Assembly: GCA_032716605.1 (NCBI GenBank) | Contig: CM064505.1 | Location: 47,937,762-48,001,761 of the forward strand | From: Paralithodes platypus | Taxonomy: Eukaryota; Arthropoda; Malacostraca; Decapoda; Lithodidae | Direction: 5' to 3' | DNA length: 64,000 nucleotides | Shown: positions 34,088-44,539 of the stretch, in pieces | Layout of the letters: every line of letters starts with the position of its first letter | How positions within the stretch are numbered: the first letter of the stretch is position 1 | The notes under the pieces: model-generated | The model's input: the letters and a program-made list of their open reading frames with translations, nothing else | The model's database searches: none | What the model was told of the DNA's origin: nothing | Made by a program: the position numbers and the translations under genes

Positions 34088-34783
34088 CTTAACCCGGGAA
34101 CTGCGGGAAGACTCTTAACCTCTGAAGTGCGCATGGGGGTAATTGGAAACGTCCCCCTGTGCTGACGTATTTGAGGTGTTTCCGCCACTAAAATATTCAT
34201 TGTGCCATTAATAGCATTAATACTTATCCATATGCGCCTATTATGGGTTGATTATAAAGGTATTAACCTGAAACAACAATAAAACGAGTGAAAACAGCGT
34301 TTGGATGGTCAAAATCGGAGATATAGCCCGCGAGTTGTATAATGTATGGGTGAGGCAATCTGCTTTCCCGCCAATTTCCCCCAAGGCCACTGAGACACAG
34401 TCGATCGATACTCTCTCTCTCTCTCTTGCACTCGCTTGCTATCAGTGATGACCACACCCTCCAATCGGATTTCTAATGTTAGCACGAAAATATACCTCAG
34501 AATAAGGGAATAACAGGGAAAATAGGTGATAACTGAAGGAGAGGAGGAAAGTGGGGAAGGAGGGGAGGTAGAGGACTGAGATTTTGCATGGCCCAGGGGC
34601 CAAAATAAAAAAAAAAAATAAAAAAAAAAAATATAAATTTTTTTTTTTTTCGATGTCAAAAGTTGATTTTTATTTTCTCTGACTCTTAAGAGTCTCCCCG
34701 CAGTGCGCCGGGGGAACTCTTAAGAGTCTCCCCGCAGCTCCCGGGTTAAGAGTTCCCCCGGCGGACTGCGGGAAGACTCTTAA
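34088..34783. mobile_element. TTAA MITE family III copy a, flanked by small TTAA cassettes
   Basis: The core is 34115-34749, beginning TTAACCTCTGAAGTGCGC and ending CTCCCGGGTTAA. It contains a (CT)n run, a block around CATGGCCC/GGGGCC, and a T/A-rich tract before ACTCTTAAGAGTC-type palindromes. Outside the core, 34088-34118 and 34746-34783 are short TTAA-bounded cassettes related to its right end. No transposase. Confidence 0.8.
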
Positions 34784-35658
34784 CCTAAGACGTGCGCACA
34801 GGGTTTTTTCTACAGGGTAATACTGTGCGCATGTATGATGATTTTGGGACCCATTGCCAATTTCGATAAAAAGTACATCATCGTGTAGGGAATGTTTGCG
34901 TGCATCGGCCCATATATATTTGACCCCCCAAAAAATGTCTGGGGGGGGTGGGGGAACGGTCCGTAGTTGAAAAATGTGGAGCGAATGGCACCGCGCGGCT
35001 AGATTGTCATCGAGCGGCGAGATTTCCCTGCCGAATTTTCACGCGCCCAGGGGATAGAAGGAGAGGGAGGAGGGGGTGGGTTACCACGTATTATCACGTA
35101 TATCTCCTTTTTTGATCCCTTTTAGGCTATGTAGAGTATGTATACATGTGTAGGCCACCCATATAACAATGAATATGCCTCATAGTGAACAAAAATTGCA
35201 ATATATATGGGAATTATAAGAGAATTTTTAGGCGGGAATGAAGATAGGTTGGAGGTTTGGCGTCAATTTATGAGCTGAGAGTGTGGTTTACGCCATAAAT
35301 ATCACTTATATCTTGTACTTAGAGCACTGTCATGCTATAATACAGACTTGTACGTATGTAGACGTGCCATATATCAATATATATACCGCATATAGACCAA
35401 TTCATGCGATATTTACGCACATTATCAATGAGTTTCTAGCAGACGGAAGCCTGAAAGGGTGGGTGAGGGTGGGCGGGTGGGAGGGAGGCATGCAGGGAGT
35501 GAGTGAGTGAGTCGTGGAGAGGGAGGCAGGGAGATCTCTAGATAGATAGCCAGCTTTGTGATAATTGTGGAGGCGCCCGAGGCGTAAGGATGTCTTGGTA
35601 TTTTGAACCTTATGCCCCCCCCCCCCCCTACCCCTCCTTCCCTCCCCCCCCCTCCCCT
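34784..35658. other. Non-coding, G-rich and C-rich patches
   Basis: Near 34780 a terminus-like TTAACCTAAGACGTGCGC resembles the left end of MITE family III. A G-rich stretch lies at 35455-35510 and a C-rich run at 35616-35658. No gene recognised. Confidence 0.4.
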
Positions 35659-35744
35659 ACCTAACCTAACCTAACTTACCTAACCTAACCTAACCTAACT
35701 TACCTAACCTAACCTAACCTAACCTAACTTACCTAACCTAACCT
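35659..35744. repeat. Interstitial arthropod telomere-type repeat
   Basis: CCTAA units in tandem with regular ACTTA variants, the complement of TTAGG, the ancestral arthropod telomere unit. The block is about 86 bp, directly downstream of poly-C tracts and followed by ordinary sequence, so it is internal rather than a chromosome end. Confidence 0.85.
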
Positions 35745-36510
35745 GGTCTGGTGTTCGTTGCCACCAAGAGGTCTACAATAACATGAGTCAGGAATGAAGA
35801 GAGAGAGAAACTGAGACATGCGTATGTCGTACGTATAAATGGACTTCAGAATTGCATTTTTATGCAAGCAGACATTGCATTTTAGACACATGTGAAGTAC
35901 CACAGAAACATGTAGGCCATTGACTGTAAATAAAGTACTATATTATAGACCAGCAACGAGGGTGGTCAGTAAACACAGGCAGATTGCCTTTTTTGATAGA
36001 GAGCTAAATATAGACTGGTGTCTCCTTACACTTGCGAAAGGGTAGATTGCCACCAGAGAAACTTATATTTATTTATTTCCAAGTAATATGCAATCTAAAT
36101 GTATATTCGAGACCTACTGCAAGTATTTGTATGACAGTCATGACTATGTATAATCCAATATACGCGCGTAGGCGAGACATAAGAAAGCTGGTTGAGCAAT
36201 TTTCGACACCCACACAGTTATTATTCATTTTTATTTACAATATTATACAATACAAATGTATTTGTGAAGAGTATTTTATGCATTATTGTATTTATACAAA
36301 TTTTGTTCCCAGACAGAGCTGCTGTGGCTGGAGCATCAAGGAGCGGCAAGGGTCACCCCGTGACCGCTTGATCGTGTGATAATGAGTGGAGTCACACTGA
36401 GAGGGGCAATTTTGCTGAGTGTTTGGGCAATTTTTGACAGAATAAAGTTATATAATTACTAATTCTTGACAGAGACAAACTTTTATAAACCTTTGCATGA
36501 TATAATTGAT
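35745..36510. other. AT-rich sequence, nothing recognised
   Basis: Short ORFs only (for example 36032-36379), with no domain. Confidence 0.4.
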
Positions 36511-36511
36511 A

Positions 36512-36546
36512 ATCCCATCAATTTACAAACGTAAATTGGTGGGATA
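36512..36546. repeat. Short inverted repeat
   Basis: ATCCCATCAATTTAC and GTAAATTGGTGGGAT, 15-bp arms with one mismatch, separated by AAAC. Confidence 0.7.
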
Positions 36547-36612
36547 ATAATTTTTTTTTTTTTTATATTGTCATTTCGATTGTAGACACGAAGTTTTGAG
36601 TGATATTTGGTA

Positions 36613-36695
36613 TGAGCTCCTGTGGCATGGTTGCTAAGGTTGCGGACTGGAAAACTCAAAGTGTGGTAGGGTAGTGGGATCGAATCCAGGAGGGG
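36613..36695 (+). ncRNA. tRNA-Ser-like sequence (SINE head or tRNA pseudogene)
   Basis: CTCCTG near the start can pair with CAGGAG at the end. TGGCATGGTTGCTAAGG resembles a Ser-type A box and D loop, GGACTGGAAAACTC resembles a Ser(GGA) anticodon arm, and GGGATCGAATCC at 36676-36687 is a near-perfect B box. The anticodon stem and variable arm are irregular, so a tRNA-derived SINE head or pseudogene is more likely than a functional gene. Confidence 0.5.
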
Positions 36696-36749
36696 GTTAT
36701 GGGGAAGGTTTTATACTGTCTAGAATTTTTTTGATAAATTTTCTTTTTT

Positions 36750-36834
36750 AACAAGATCATGCCATTGTATTCAAACAATATGAAATATTCATAGAATATA
36801 TCATATTGTAAGAATACAATGACATGACCTTGTT
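36750..36834. repeat. Long imperfect hairpin
   Basis: Arms of about 34 nt, starting AACAAGATCATGCCATTGTA and ending in its near complement (CATGACCTTGTT), with a loop of about 17 nt. A small MITE or a precursor-like hairpin. Confidence 0.65.
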
Positions 36835-37138
36835 TTTTTAGTTTTTTATTGTTTTATTTTATCATCTTAGTAGGTTTGACAGGATTTATTGAAACATATT
36901 TATTTTTGTACAATTCATTTGAGGTAAGAAAATAATTATATACACATTACTTAGGCTAATAACAAACATATATATTGATATACTAAAAAAAGAAGGCATA
37001 TTACATGTAAATCTTTGAAACTTATAAACTAAATAATGAAACATACAATTATATAATGTAAAAGCTATATCACAGGGACATCTTTGGAACTTATACATTA
37101 TATAATATATATGTTACATTATGAGGTAGCGTGATCAA

Positions 37139-37301
37139 TTAGGTCAGGTCAGGTAAGGTAGGGCGCGAGTCCAGGGCAGGGCAGGGCAGGGGGCGAGTCC
37201 AGGGCAGGGCAGGGCAGGGGGTGAGTCCAGGGCAGGGCAGGGGGCGAGTCCAGGGCAGGGCACGGGGCGAGTCCAGGGCAGGACAGGGCAGGGGGCGACA
37301 C
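37139..37301. repeat. GC-rich minisatellite downstream of the transposase
   Basis: About six units around GGGGCGAGTCCAGGGCAG, with variable GGGCA repeats, in the transposase 3' flank. Confidence 0.8.
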
Positions 37302-40021
37302 TCAATAATTCTTGAAGGTGTGGTAGTCCCTGAAGCAGTCACCCAGGCAGAGTGCAACTTTGCACTCGGCGCACATTGAGGTGACTCTTTTGGTGACATG
37401 GGGTTTCCTGACACTGGAGCTGCAGACGGTGCACTGCACCTGCCTGTGACGAGTGCCAATCAACTCGGTGTTGGTTGGGTAGTGTCTTTCGACACCCAGC
37501 TGGATGCGATCAGGAACGTGATCCCCACGCCATGCGGTACGTCTGTGAGTGGTGGTGCCATACTTCTCCAGGAGTTGGTATGAGACGTTGTAGACGAACT
37601 CCCGGAATTTCAGCTTCTGGTTTGGGGACATATCCTTCTTCACCAACCACAAGTTGTAGGCGTTGAGCATCGTGATATCAACTAGGTGGAGGAAGAGCTT
37701 GTGATACCACTTCACAGTCTTCCTCAGACACTCAACGCCTGACAGCTGACAGTCAGACTTGTCCACCAGGCGCATGTTCTTGGTATAGTCCACTACCATG
37801 TCGGGCTTGTAGATGGTCTTCCTGGTTCGGTAGTGGATTTTGCCAGAATCCACCTGGGCACCTGTGTGGACGGTGGAAAGCAGGTGGACGTCTCGTTTAT
37901 CCTTCCACTTCAGGGCTATCACTTTCCCACACTTCTCGAGCTGCTTGTATTTCTGCCCCTTTCGTCGCCTTCTTCGCACATGCCTCTCGCGGTGTTCCTG
38001 GGCCAGGTCGTCTTCTGAAGGTGTGTCACTGGAGGAGGCATCTGTAAGAGGAATGACATTAGCCTACCGGTGAACTTAGGCATAAACTTTCTTGTCTTTC
38101 TGACAGTCCCACATGACCCCGTTTGGTTGTCATGAAGAAACTGGCAGAGAGCAGGAGAAGTATACCAGTTGTCAGTGTAGATGATGTGGCCTTTGCCCAG
38201 GTAAGGTGCCAAAATTTTCCTGACGATGGCACCTGACATGCCCATGGGGTCATTGGCAGCGGCTTTCGGTATGTCAATGTCAGAGCCTGTATATACGATC
38301 ATGTCAAGCACTATTCCAGTTTCGCAGTCACACAAAACGAAGAGCTTGATTCCGAACCTATGCCTTTTCAAGGGGATATACTGCTTGAAAACAAGACGTC
38401 CTTTGAAGAGCACGAGCGACTCATCAATCACCAAATTGAGGAAGGGGTAAAAGTATTTCCTATACCTCTCCAACAACATGGTGAACACATCCCGAACTTT
38501 CCATATCCTGTCAATCCTGTTAGGATTGTCGTTGTCTGCAAAGTGCATAAATCTTAGCAGCAACAAAAATCTGTCACGAGTCATGAACTTATTGAAAGTT
38601 GGGGTCGCGATGAGAGGGTCGTGCTTCCAATAGTGTTGCAACACATGCTTCTTGATCAGAGGCATGAGGAACAACAAGGCAAAGAACGTCATGAATTCTT
38701 CCACAGTCGTATCCACCCAGCCTCGTATTCTCGCTTTTGGAGAAATGACGTCCAATCTGCCAAACACCCACCTGTAGTAGGCGTTTGTTTGGGCAACGAT
38801 GTACGTCATTACCTCCATATCGAAAAAAGCGAGGAAGAAGTCGCTTTCGTTCGCTTGCTCGTCACAGGGCCAGTCGTCAGTTGTACCTGACGTCCCAGGA
38901 TTGAACTGGGGCACGTCAGGTACAAAATTGACCCCGTCAGACCAATCGAACGAAGGCAGCCCAGGGATCGGAATGTCGTCTGCGTCTCTTTCATCGTCTG
39001 AAATATCGCTTCCATGGTCGCGATACAGCACTGCATCATCATCACCCTCCTCTTCACTTCACAGACGCTCTTCCTCATTCTCGTCACCGACGTCGGACTC
39101 ACTCCCACTGTCCACTCCCAAATCCCCCCACCCTTCGTCCCGTGCTAGGGCTTCGTCGTCGAAACCCGGGCTGCCAATGCCCTGCGAATCACCATCAAAC
39201 AGCAGGGCGGCATACTTTGATGGTGTCAGAGTTTTCCGGGTCATTTTAGCATGTGCGGGAGTCTTATGGACAGGGACAGCAGAGGCGGTGGCAGGGGCGG
39301 CGGCAGGGGCAGCAGTGGTGCGTGGTCTTGTGGCCCTGGAGGCAGGCAAGATGATGGTGGTGCCTGTCGCCCTTCTCTCTGTTCCTTGGGCAGGGGCGGC
39401 AGGGGCGGCAGGGGCAGCAGGGGCAGCAGGGGCAGCAGGGGCAGCAGGGCCGGCAGGGACACCAGGGCCAGCAGGGCCAGCAGTCGCTTTCCCTCTCCCT
39501 TTCCCCTTCCCCTTCCCCTTCCCTTTCCCTTGGGCAGGGGCAGCAGGGGCGGCAGGGGCAGCAGGGGCAGCAGGGGCGGCAGGGGCAGCCGGGCCAGGGG
39601 CGGCTGGTGGTGGTGGTGGTGGTAGGGTCACTGTGGCTGGCGTACGGGTTCTCTTCCCTACGCCCGTGCCTTTAATTTTGTCTGCCCCCGCAGGTTCTGC
39701 AGCCCTAGGGCGGCCTCCTGTGTCGCTGGTACCGGTGGCAGGGGTGGCAGGGGTGGCAGTGGTGGTGGTAGTGGTTGTTGCAGTGGCCTGGGTCGTGGTG
39801 GCAGTGTCCCGAAACACCAATGACCTCTGTACCTTTGCCGTGCTTGCACGTATTTTCCGTGCTTTGGGTGCTGGTGTTTCGTCCTCCGAGCTGTAGGGCG
39901 TGTCGTACTGGTAGCTAGGGTCTTTAGCAGCCACCCTCTGCCTTCCACGGTGGCTAACACCACCAGAAGGAGGGCTGGTTGTGTCATCAGGGAGCGAGCG
40001 TGAGGGACGTGTGGGCTCCAT
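37302..40021 (-). pseudogene. piggyBac transposase with long disordered N-terminus
   Basis: Three pieces. The N-terminal 320 codons (40021-39059) are low complexity, with (PAA)n and (KG)n repeats and acidic ends. After an in-frame TGA at 39059-39061, the frame to about 38070 holds the DDE core, with D in VIDESLV (residue 203 of that piece) and YTDNWYTSP (residue 287). After a frame change at about 38042-38067, the C-terminal piece has ALKWKDKRDVHLLST, the third acidic motif (MRLVDKSD, residues 73 and 76) and a C-terminal Cys-rich domain (CTVC, CAEC, CLGDC). All catalytic aspartates expected of a piggyBac transposase are present. Terminal inverted repeats were not located. Confidence 0.9.
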
Positions 40022-40134
40022 GACTAGTGCTTGGTTACTGGCGCGGTGGTGCTTGCACGAGTGCGGGGCGAGCGTGTGGCGGGGTGGTGTCGAGAGTTGA
40101 CATGTAGTACTATAACCACACCAATTTTCAGCCG
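40022..40134. other. Upstream flank of the transposase
   Basis: Short GC-rich segment between the transposase start and the LINE tail; no signal recognised. Confidence 0.4.
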
Positions 40135-42905
40135 CCTTTTTTTTATTTTATTTTGTTTTCTATGTGATTGAGGGAGGCAAAAGGCATAACTGCCTATAGC
40201 GAGTGCCTCCCCCATAGTTGAAAGAGTGACAGGGCCAAAATCAAGGGACGTTCGAGCCAAAATGCCTGGACACACGGAGTTTGAAGCAATTTAAGTCATA
40301 GGAAGCGGGAAAGACTGATTCTGGGAGAGAGTTCCAGAGCTCAGCTGTTGAGTAGAAGAAAGTTTGAGAGTAACGTTTCACTCTTGGGTTGGAGAGTTGC
40401 ACAGAGTATGGGTGAGATTGAGTTGCAAGACGGGTACCACGTGCCCTACGTAAAGGAGGTGGTATGCACTGGGATAGCTCTGAGGAACACTGATTATTAT
40501 AGTAGCGATAGAATAGCAAGAGAGATGCAACATTGCGGTGGAGAGAGAGAGATTGCAGAGAGTTGGTGAGTGGACGGGAGTTAATGATACGAAAGGCCTT
40601 CCTTTCAACCTTGTCTAGGAGAGTGGTGTGAGAGGAACCTCCCCACACATGTGAACAATACTCAATACAAGGGCGCACTATGCCCCTGTACAGAGCAAGA
40701 AGCTGTGCAGGGGAAAAGAACCCCCTAAGGCGGTTGAGCACACCCAGCTTCTGGGAGGCTGCCTTAGCAAGACTGGTAATATGGTCCTTCCAAATGAGAG
40801 CAGAAGAAAAAGAGACACCAAGAATATTGAGAGAAGATGAAGGGTTGATTTTTGTATTGTTGAAGAATAAGGGATAGTCCGCTGGGAGATCCTGACGGGT
40901 AGATAGATGGAGAAATTGGGTTTTGGAAGCATTAAAGTTAACAAGGTTAACCCCAATTGGAAATAGTATTAGATCAGAATTTAAGAGTTCTATGGCTTCA
41001 TTACGTTTGTCGTGAGGGATTGCTGGCTGAGGCGTTCTGAAAAAGTAATGGAGTAGTGTAAGGTTGAGTCGTCTGCGTATGAATGGATGGGAATTAAGGT
41101 ACAGTTAAGGAGATCATTTATAAAAAATTAGAAAGAGAATAGGAGATAGGACAGAACCCTGAGGAACACCGGAGTTTATAGGGTGAGAAAGTGAACAATG
41201 GCCGTCCACAACCGCGGCTATGGAACGACCGGAAAGGAAATTAGAGACAAAGGCACAGATGGAGGGATAGAAACCGAAGGAGGGTAGTTTAGAAATTAAA
41301 GATTTATGCCAGACTCTATCGAAGGCTTTCGATATGTCTAGTGCAATAGAAAAAGTCTCACCGAAGTCCCGAAAGGAGGATGACCAAGAGTTAGTAAGAT
41401 ATGAAAGAAGATCACCAGTAGAGCGACCCTTAAGGAAGCCATACTGGCGATCTGAGAGCAGATTATGAGAAGAGAAATGCTTAAGAAATTTGGAAGCAAG
41501 AATAGTTTCAAAAACTTTAGAAAGACAAGAAATGAGAGCAATTGGACGATAGTTGGAGGGTTGAGAGCGGTCACCCTTCTTTGGGACAGGTTGAATGTGA
41601 GCAAACTTCCAGCATGAAGGGAAGACGTTAGAGGATAGACAGAGACGAAAGAGTTTGCCTAGGCAGGGAGTCAGCACGGAAGCACAGTTTTTGAGAACAA
41701 CAGGAGGAACACCGTCCGGACCGTACGCCTTATTAGTGTTAAGCCCAGAGAGGGTAGAAAGTACATCTTTAGAAGAGATTAGGATATTAGGCATAAGTAA
41801 GAGAGAGGAGGGCGGAGAAGGAGGAATAGCACCGGAATCATCCAAGGTGGAGTTTCTAGCAAAAGTTTGAGCGAAGAGTTTAGCTTTGTCAGAGGAAGAA
41901 GTGATGGTTGTGCCATCAGAGTGGGAAAGGGGAGGGAAAGACGAGGAAGAGAAATTGTTGGAGAGGTTTTTGGCTAGATGCCAGAAAGCTTGGGAAGAGC
42001 TAGAGTTGGATAGTTCAGTGCATTTATTATTGATGAAAGAGTGTTTGGCAAGTCGAAGAACAGATTTGGCTTGATTCCGGGAAGAAACATATGAAGAATG
42101 AGAGTCTTGAGTTTTAAGGCGTCGGTACCGTTTGAATGCTTCCTCCTTATTGCGGACAGCAGTAGAACAGGCGTGAGTAAACCAAGATTTTTTAGCATTA
42201 GTCTGAGAGAAAGAGAATGGAATATATACTTCCATGCCCGATAGGATTACCTCAGTAATGCGTTCAGCACTCTCCGAGGGTCCTCGACCACGGAATCAGA
42301 AATCATTCCATGGGAAATCAAAGAAGTACTGCCGAAGAGCCTCCCAGTCGGCAGTGCCAAAGTGCCACAAGCGCCGCCGGATAGGAGGATCGGGTGGCCG
42401 TACTGGAGAGATAGGACAGGTGACAGAGATAAGTTTATGGTCAGAGGAGCCCAAAGGAGAGAAAAGATCGACAGTATAAGAAGAAGGGTTAGAAGTTAGA
42501 AACAGGTCAAGAATGTTGGGCCGATCTCCGATGCGATCCGGGATACGGGTGGGTTGCTGAACTAACTACTCTAGGTCATTTAGGATAGAAAAGACGCAGG
42601 CTTGTTCACCAGGTGGATCAGTAGTGTGAGAGGAGAGCCATTGGCGGTGGTGAACGTTGAAATCTCCTAAGATGGAGATTTCTGAGAAAGGAGAAATGGA
42701 TAGAATGTGTTCCACTGTAGAGTTTAGATAGTCAAAGAATTTGGGAAAGTTGGTAGAGTTAGGGGAAAGATAGACAGCACAGAAATATTTAGTAAGAGAA
42801 TGACAGGAAAGTTTGAGCCATAAAGTTGAGAATTCAGAGGAGTCGAAATCGGGAACACGAGAGCAAGTGAGCCTGGCAATAAACGCGCGGTTTTGGTACG
42901 CGTTA
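40135..42905 (-). mobile_element. LINE, 5' end lost at a MITE boundary
   Basis: Endonuclease C-terminal half, RT and C-terminus on the minus strand, ending in an A-rich tail (about 40135-40160). Same family as the fragment at 1-510. The upstream edge coincides with the TTAA cassettes at 42909, so the 5' part is missing or displaced. Confidence 0.85.
40241..42890 (-). pseudogene. LINE endonuclease-RT polyprotein, frameshifted
   Basis: The upstream part (to 42236) keeps the endonuclease motifs ISILGDFNVHHRQW and [10 protein letters not shown], with at least one stop. The RT at 41114-42235 shows NTNKAYGPDGVPPVVL, PSNYRPIALISCLS, RQYGFLKGRSTGD, ALDISKAFDRVWH (motif A) and NSGVPQGSVLSPILF (motif B). 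A shift near 41114 leads to HSYADDSTLHYS (motif C). The C-terminal frame 40241-40741 carries YCSHVWGGSS, KAFRIINSRPL and LWNSLPESVFP. Clade I/Jockey-like, not certain. Confidence 0.85.
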
Positions 42906-42908
42906 ATA

Positions 42909-43556
42909 AGCTCTGCTCTTAAGAGTCTTCCCGCAGTCCGCCGGGGGAACTCTTAAGAGTCTTCCCGGCTCCCGGGTTAAGAGTCAGAGAACAAAAAAAT
43001 CAATTTTAAAGATCGATTTTTTATTTTTTTATTTTTTTTTTTTTTTTTTTTATTTATTTTTTTTTTTGCCCTTGGGCCATGCAAAATATCAGTCCTCTAC
43101 CTCCCCTCCTTCCCCACTTTCCTCACCTCCTTCAGGTATCACCTATTTTCCCTGTTATTCCCTTATTCTGAGGTATATTTTCGTGCTAACATTAGCGAGT
43201 TGCAAGCAGGGCATTGTCATCACTGTTAGCAAGCGAGTGCAAGAGAGAGAGAGAGTACCGATCGACAGTGTCTCAGTGGCCTTGGGGGAAATTGGCGGGA
43301 AAGCAGGTTGCCTCACCCATACATTATGTAACTCGCGGCCTGTAGCGCCGATTTTGACCATCCAAACGCTGTTTTCACTCGTTTTATTGTTGTAACAGGT
43401 TAATACCTTTATAATCAACCTATAATAGGCGCATATGGATAAGTATTAATGCTATTTATGGTAAAATGAATATTTTAGTGATGGAAACAGCTCAAATACA
43501 TGCGCACAGGCAGAGGTGTCTAATTACCCCCATGCGCACTTAAGAGGTTAACAGAG
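42909..43556. mobile_element. TTAA MITE family III copy b, inverted, end rearranged
   Basis: Minus-strand copy: the TTAACCTCT end lies at about 43556 and the poly-T and CATGGCCC-like blocks run leftward. The left terminal 65 bp, bounded by CTCTTAAGAG palindromes, is inverted compared with copies a and c. Confidence 0.75.
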
Positions 43557-44539
43557 ATACGTATCCTTCCACCGGACTTGCAGGACCGGCGTCAGGATAG
43601 GTAGTGGCACACTACCAAATATACAAATATAACAGGGGGAAAAGACAAGAGGACCAGACCACACGCCGGCACGGCGGCCACAGACCTCAGGCCGCAGACA
43701 GAAGGACCGGCGGGTCAAAAACAAGGATAAACCTCTCGGCTACGAGCACTAACCTGAGAGAAACCTCCCTCTAAACACAAACACCTCTGCACAAGAACGT
43801 CTCCTTGAGCTCCCTGAAAGTGGGCAACACTAATGCAAGGGAGCACAAGAAAAGGGGGGCACAGCATATATCACATACAGCTAAAAACATACACCCCTAA
43901 CGAAACAGAGTCCCTAAAGGCTTTATCACAAGGCAAGAAATCTTCACGCAGGATAACACCTACTCTGAAGACAACCTCTAGCAGCATTAAGCAGATGAAG
44001 CCCCCGCACGGGGCCTCTAAGCAGGCTCGAACGCCAGAAGATCTCACACCACGTGTCACAATCCTTGCACTGGCGCGCCTGCACAATGAAAAAAAGACAA
44101 GGCCCCTAGGCCGAACACACTGGACTGTAGAACAGCTCGTGAAGATAAAAAGCCTCCTAACTAAGGAGAAGCAAAAACTAAGGCACAAAATTAAGAGCCA
44201 CGAGTAAACACCCATGTGGCGTCAGTCTTGAATACAACATGTTAGCGCCTGAAATGTACCCTAATTTTTAACACTTCCTGCGGGCAAACCATAACCCAAC
44301 CCGTGCTAGCTAATCTAAACCTTGTTCACTACAACTCAGATATATACAAATGAGCAAAGACTCACTAGAAGAGAAGAACGTCGAATGAAGCAGAGCTTGG
44401 GGCACACGTGTTGACAGGTTGCCCGCGGGGAAGAGAAGGGAGAATGATGCGCTTGGCGAGAAGCGGCAAGAAGCCACAACGCAAGAAATCCACCGACTGT
44501 GGGAAGCGTGTTTACAACAGTATTTAAGTATTAAAGTTT
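43557..44539 (+). other. Unrecognised region with one 124-codon ORF
   Basis: The left end repeats 34022-34075. The ORF at 43833-44207 is basic, starts MQGSTRKGGHS and ends with a Lys-rich helix (HWTVEQLVKIKSLLTKEKQK). No domain recognised; it could be a fragment of a retroelement ORF1. Confidence 0.3.

Noticed and set aside
35659..35744. Chromosome end
   Set aside because: The telomere-type block is short and has ordinary sequence on both sides.
38799..39896. 365-codon plus-strand ORF with Ala/Gly repeats
   Set aside because: Antisense to the piggyBac transposase, whose motifs are clear; the GC-rich repeats keep the opposite strand open.
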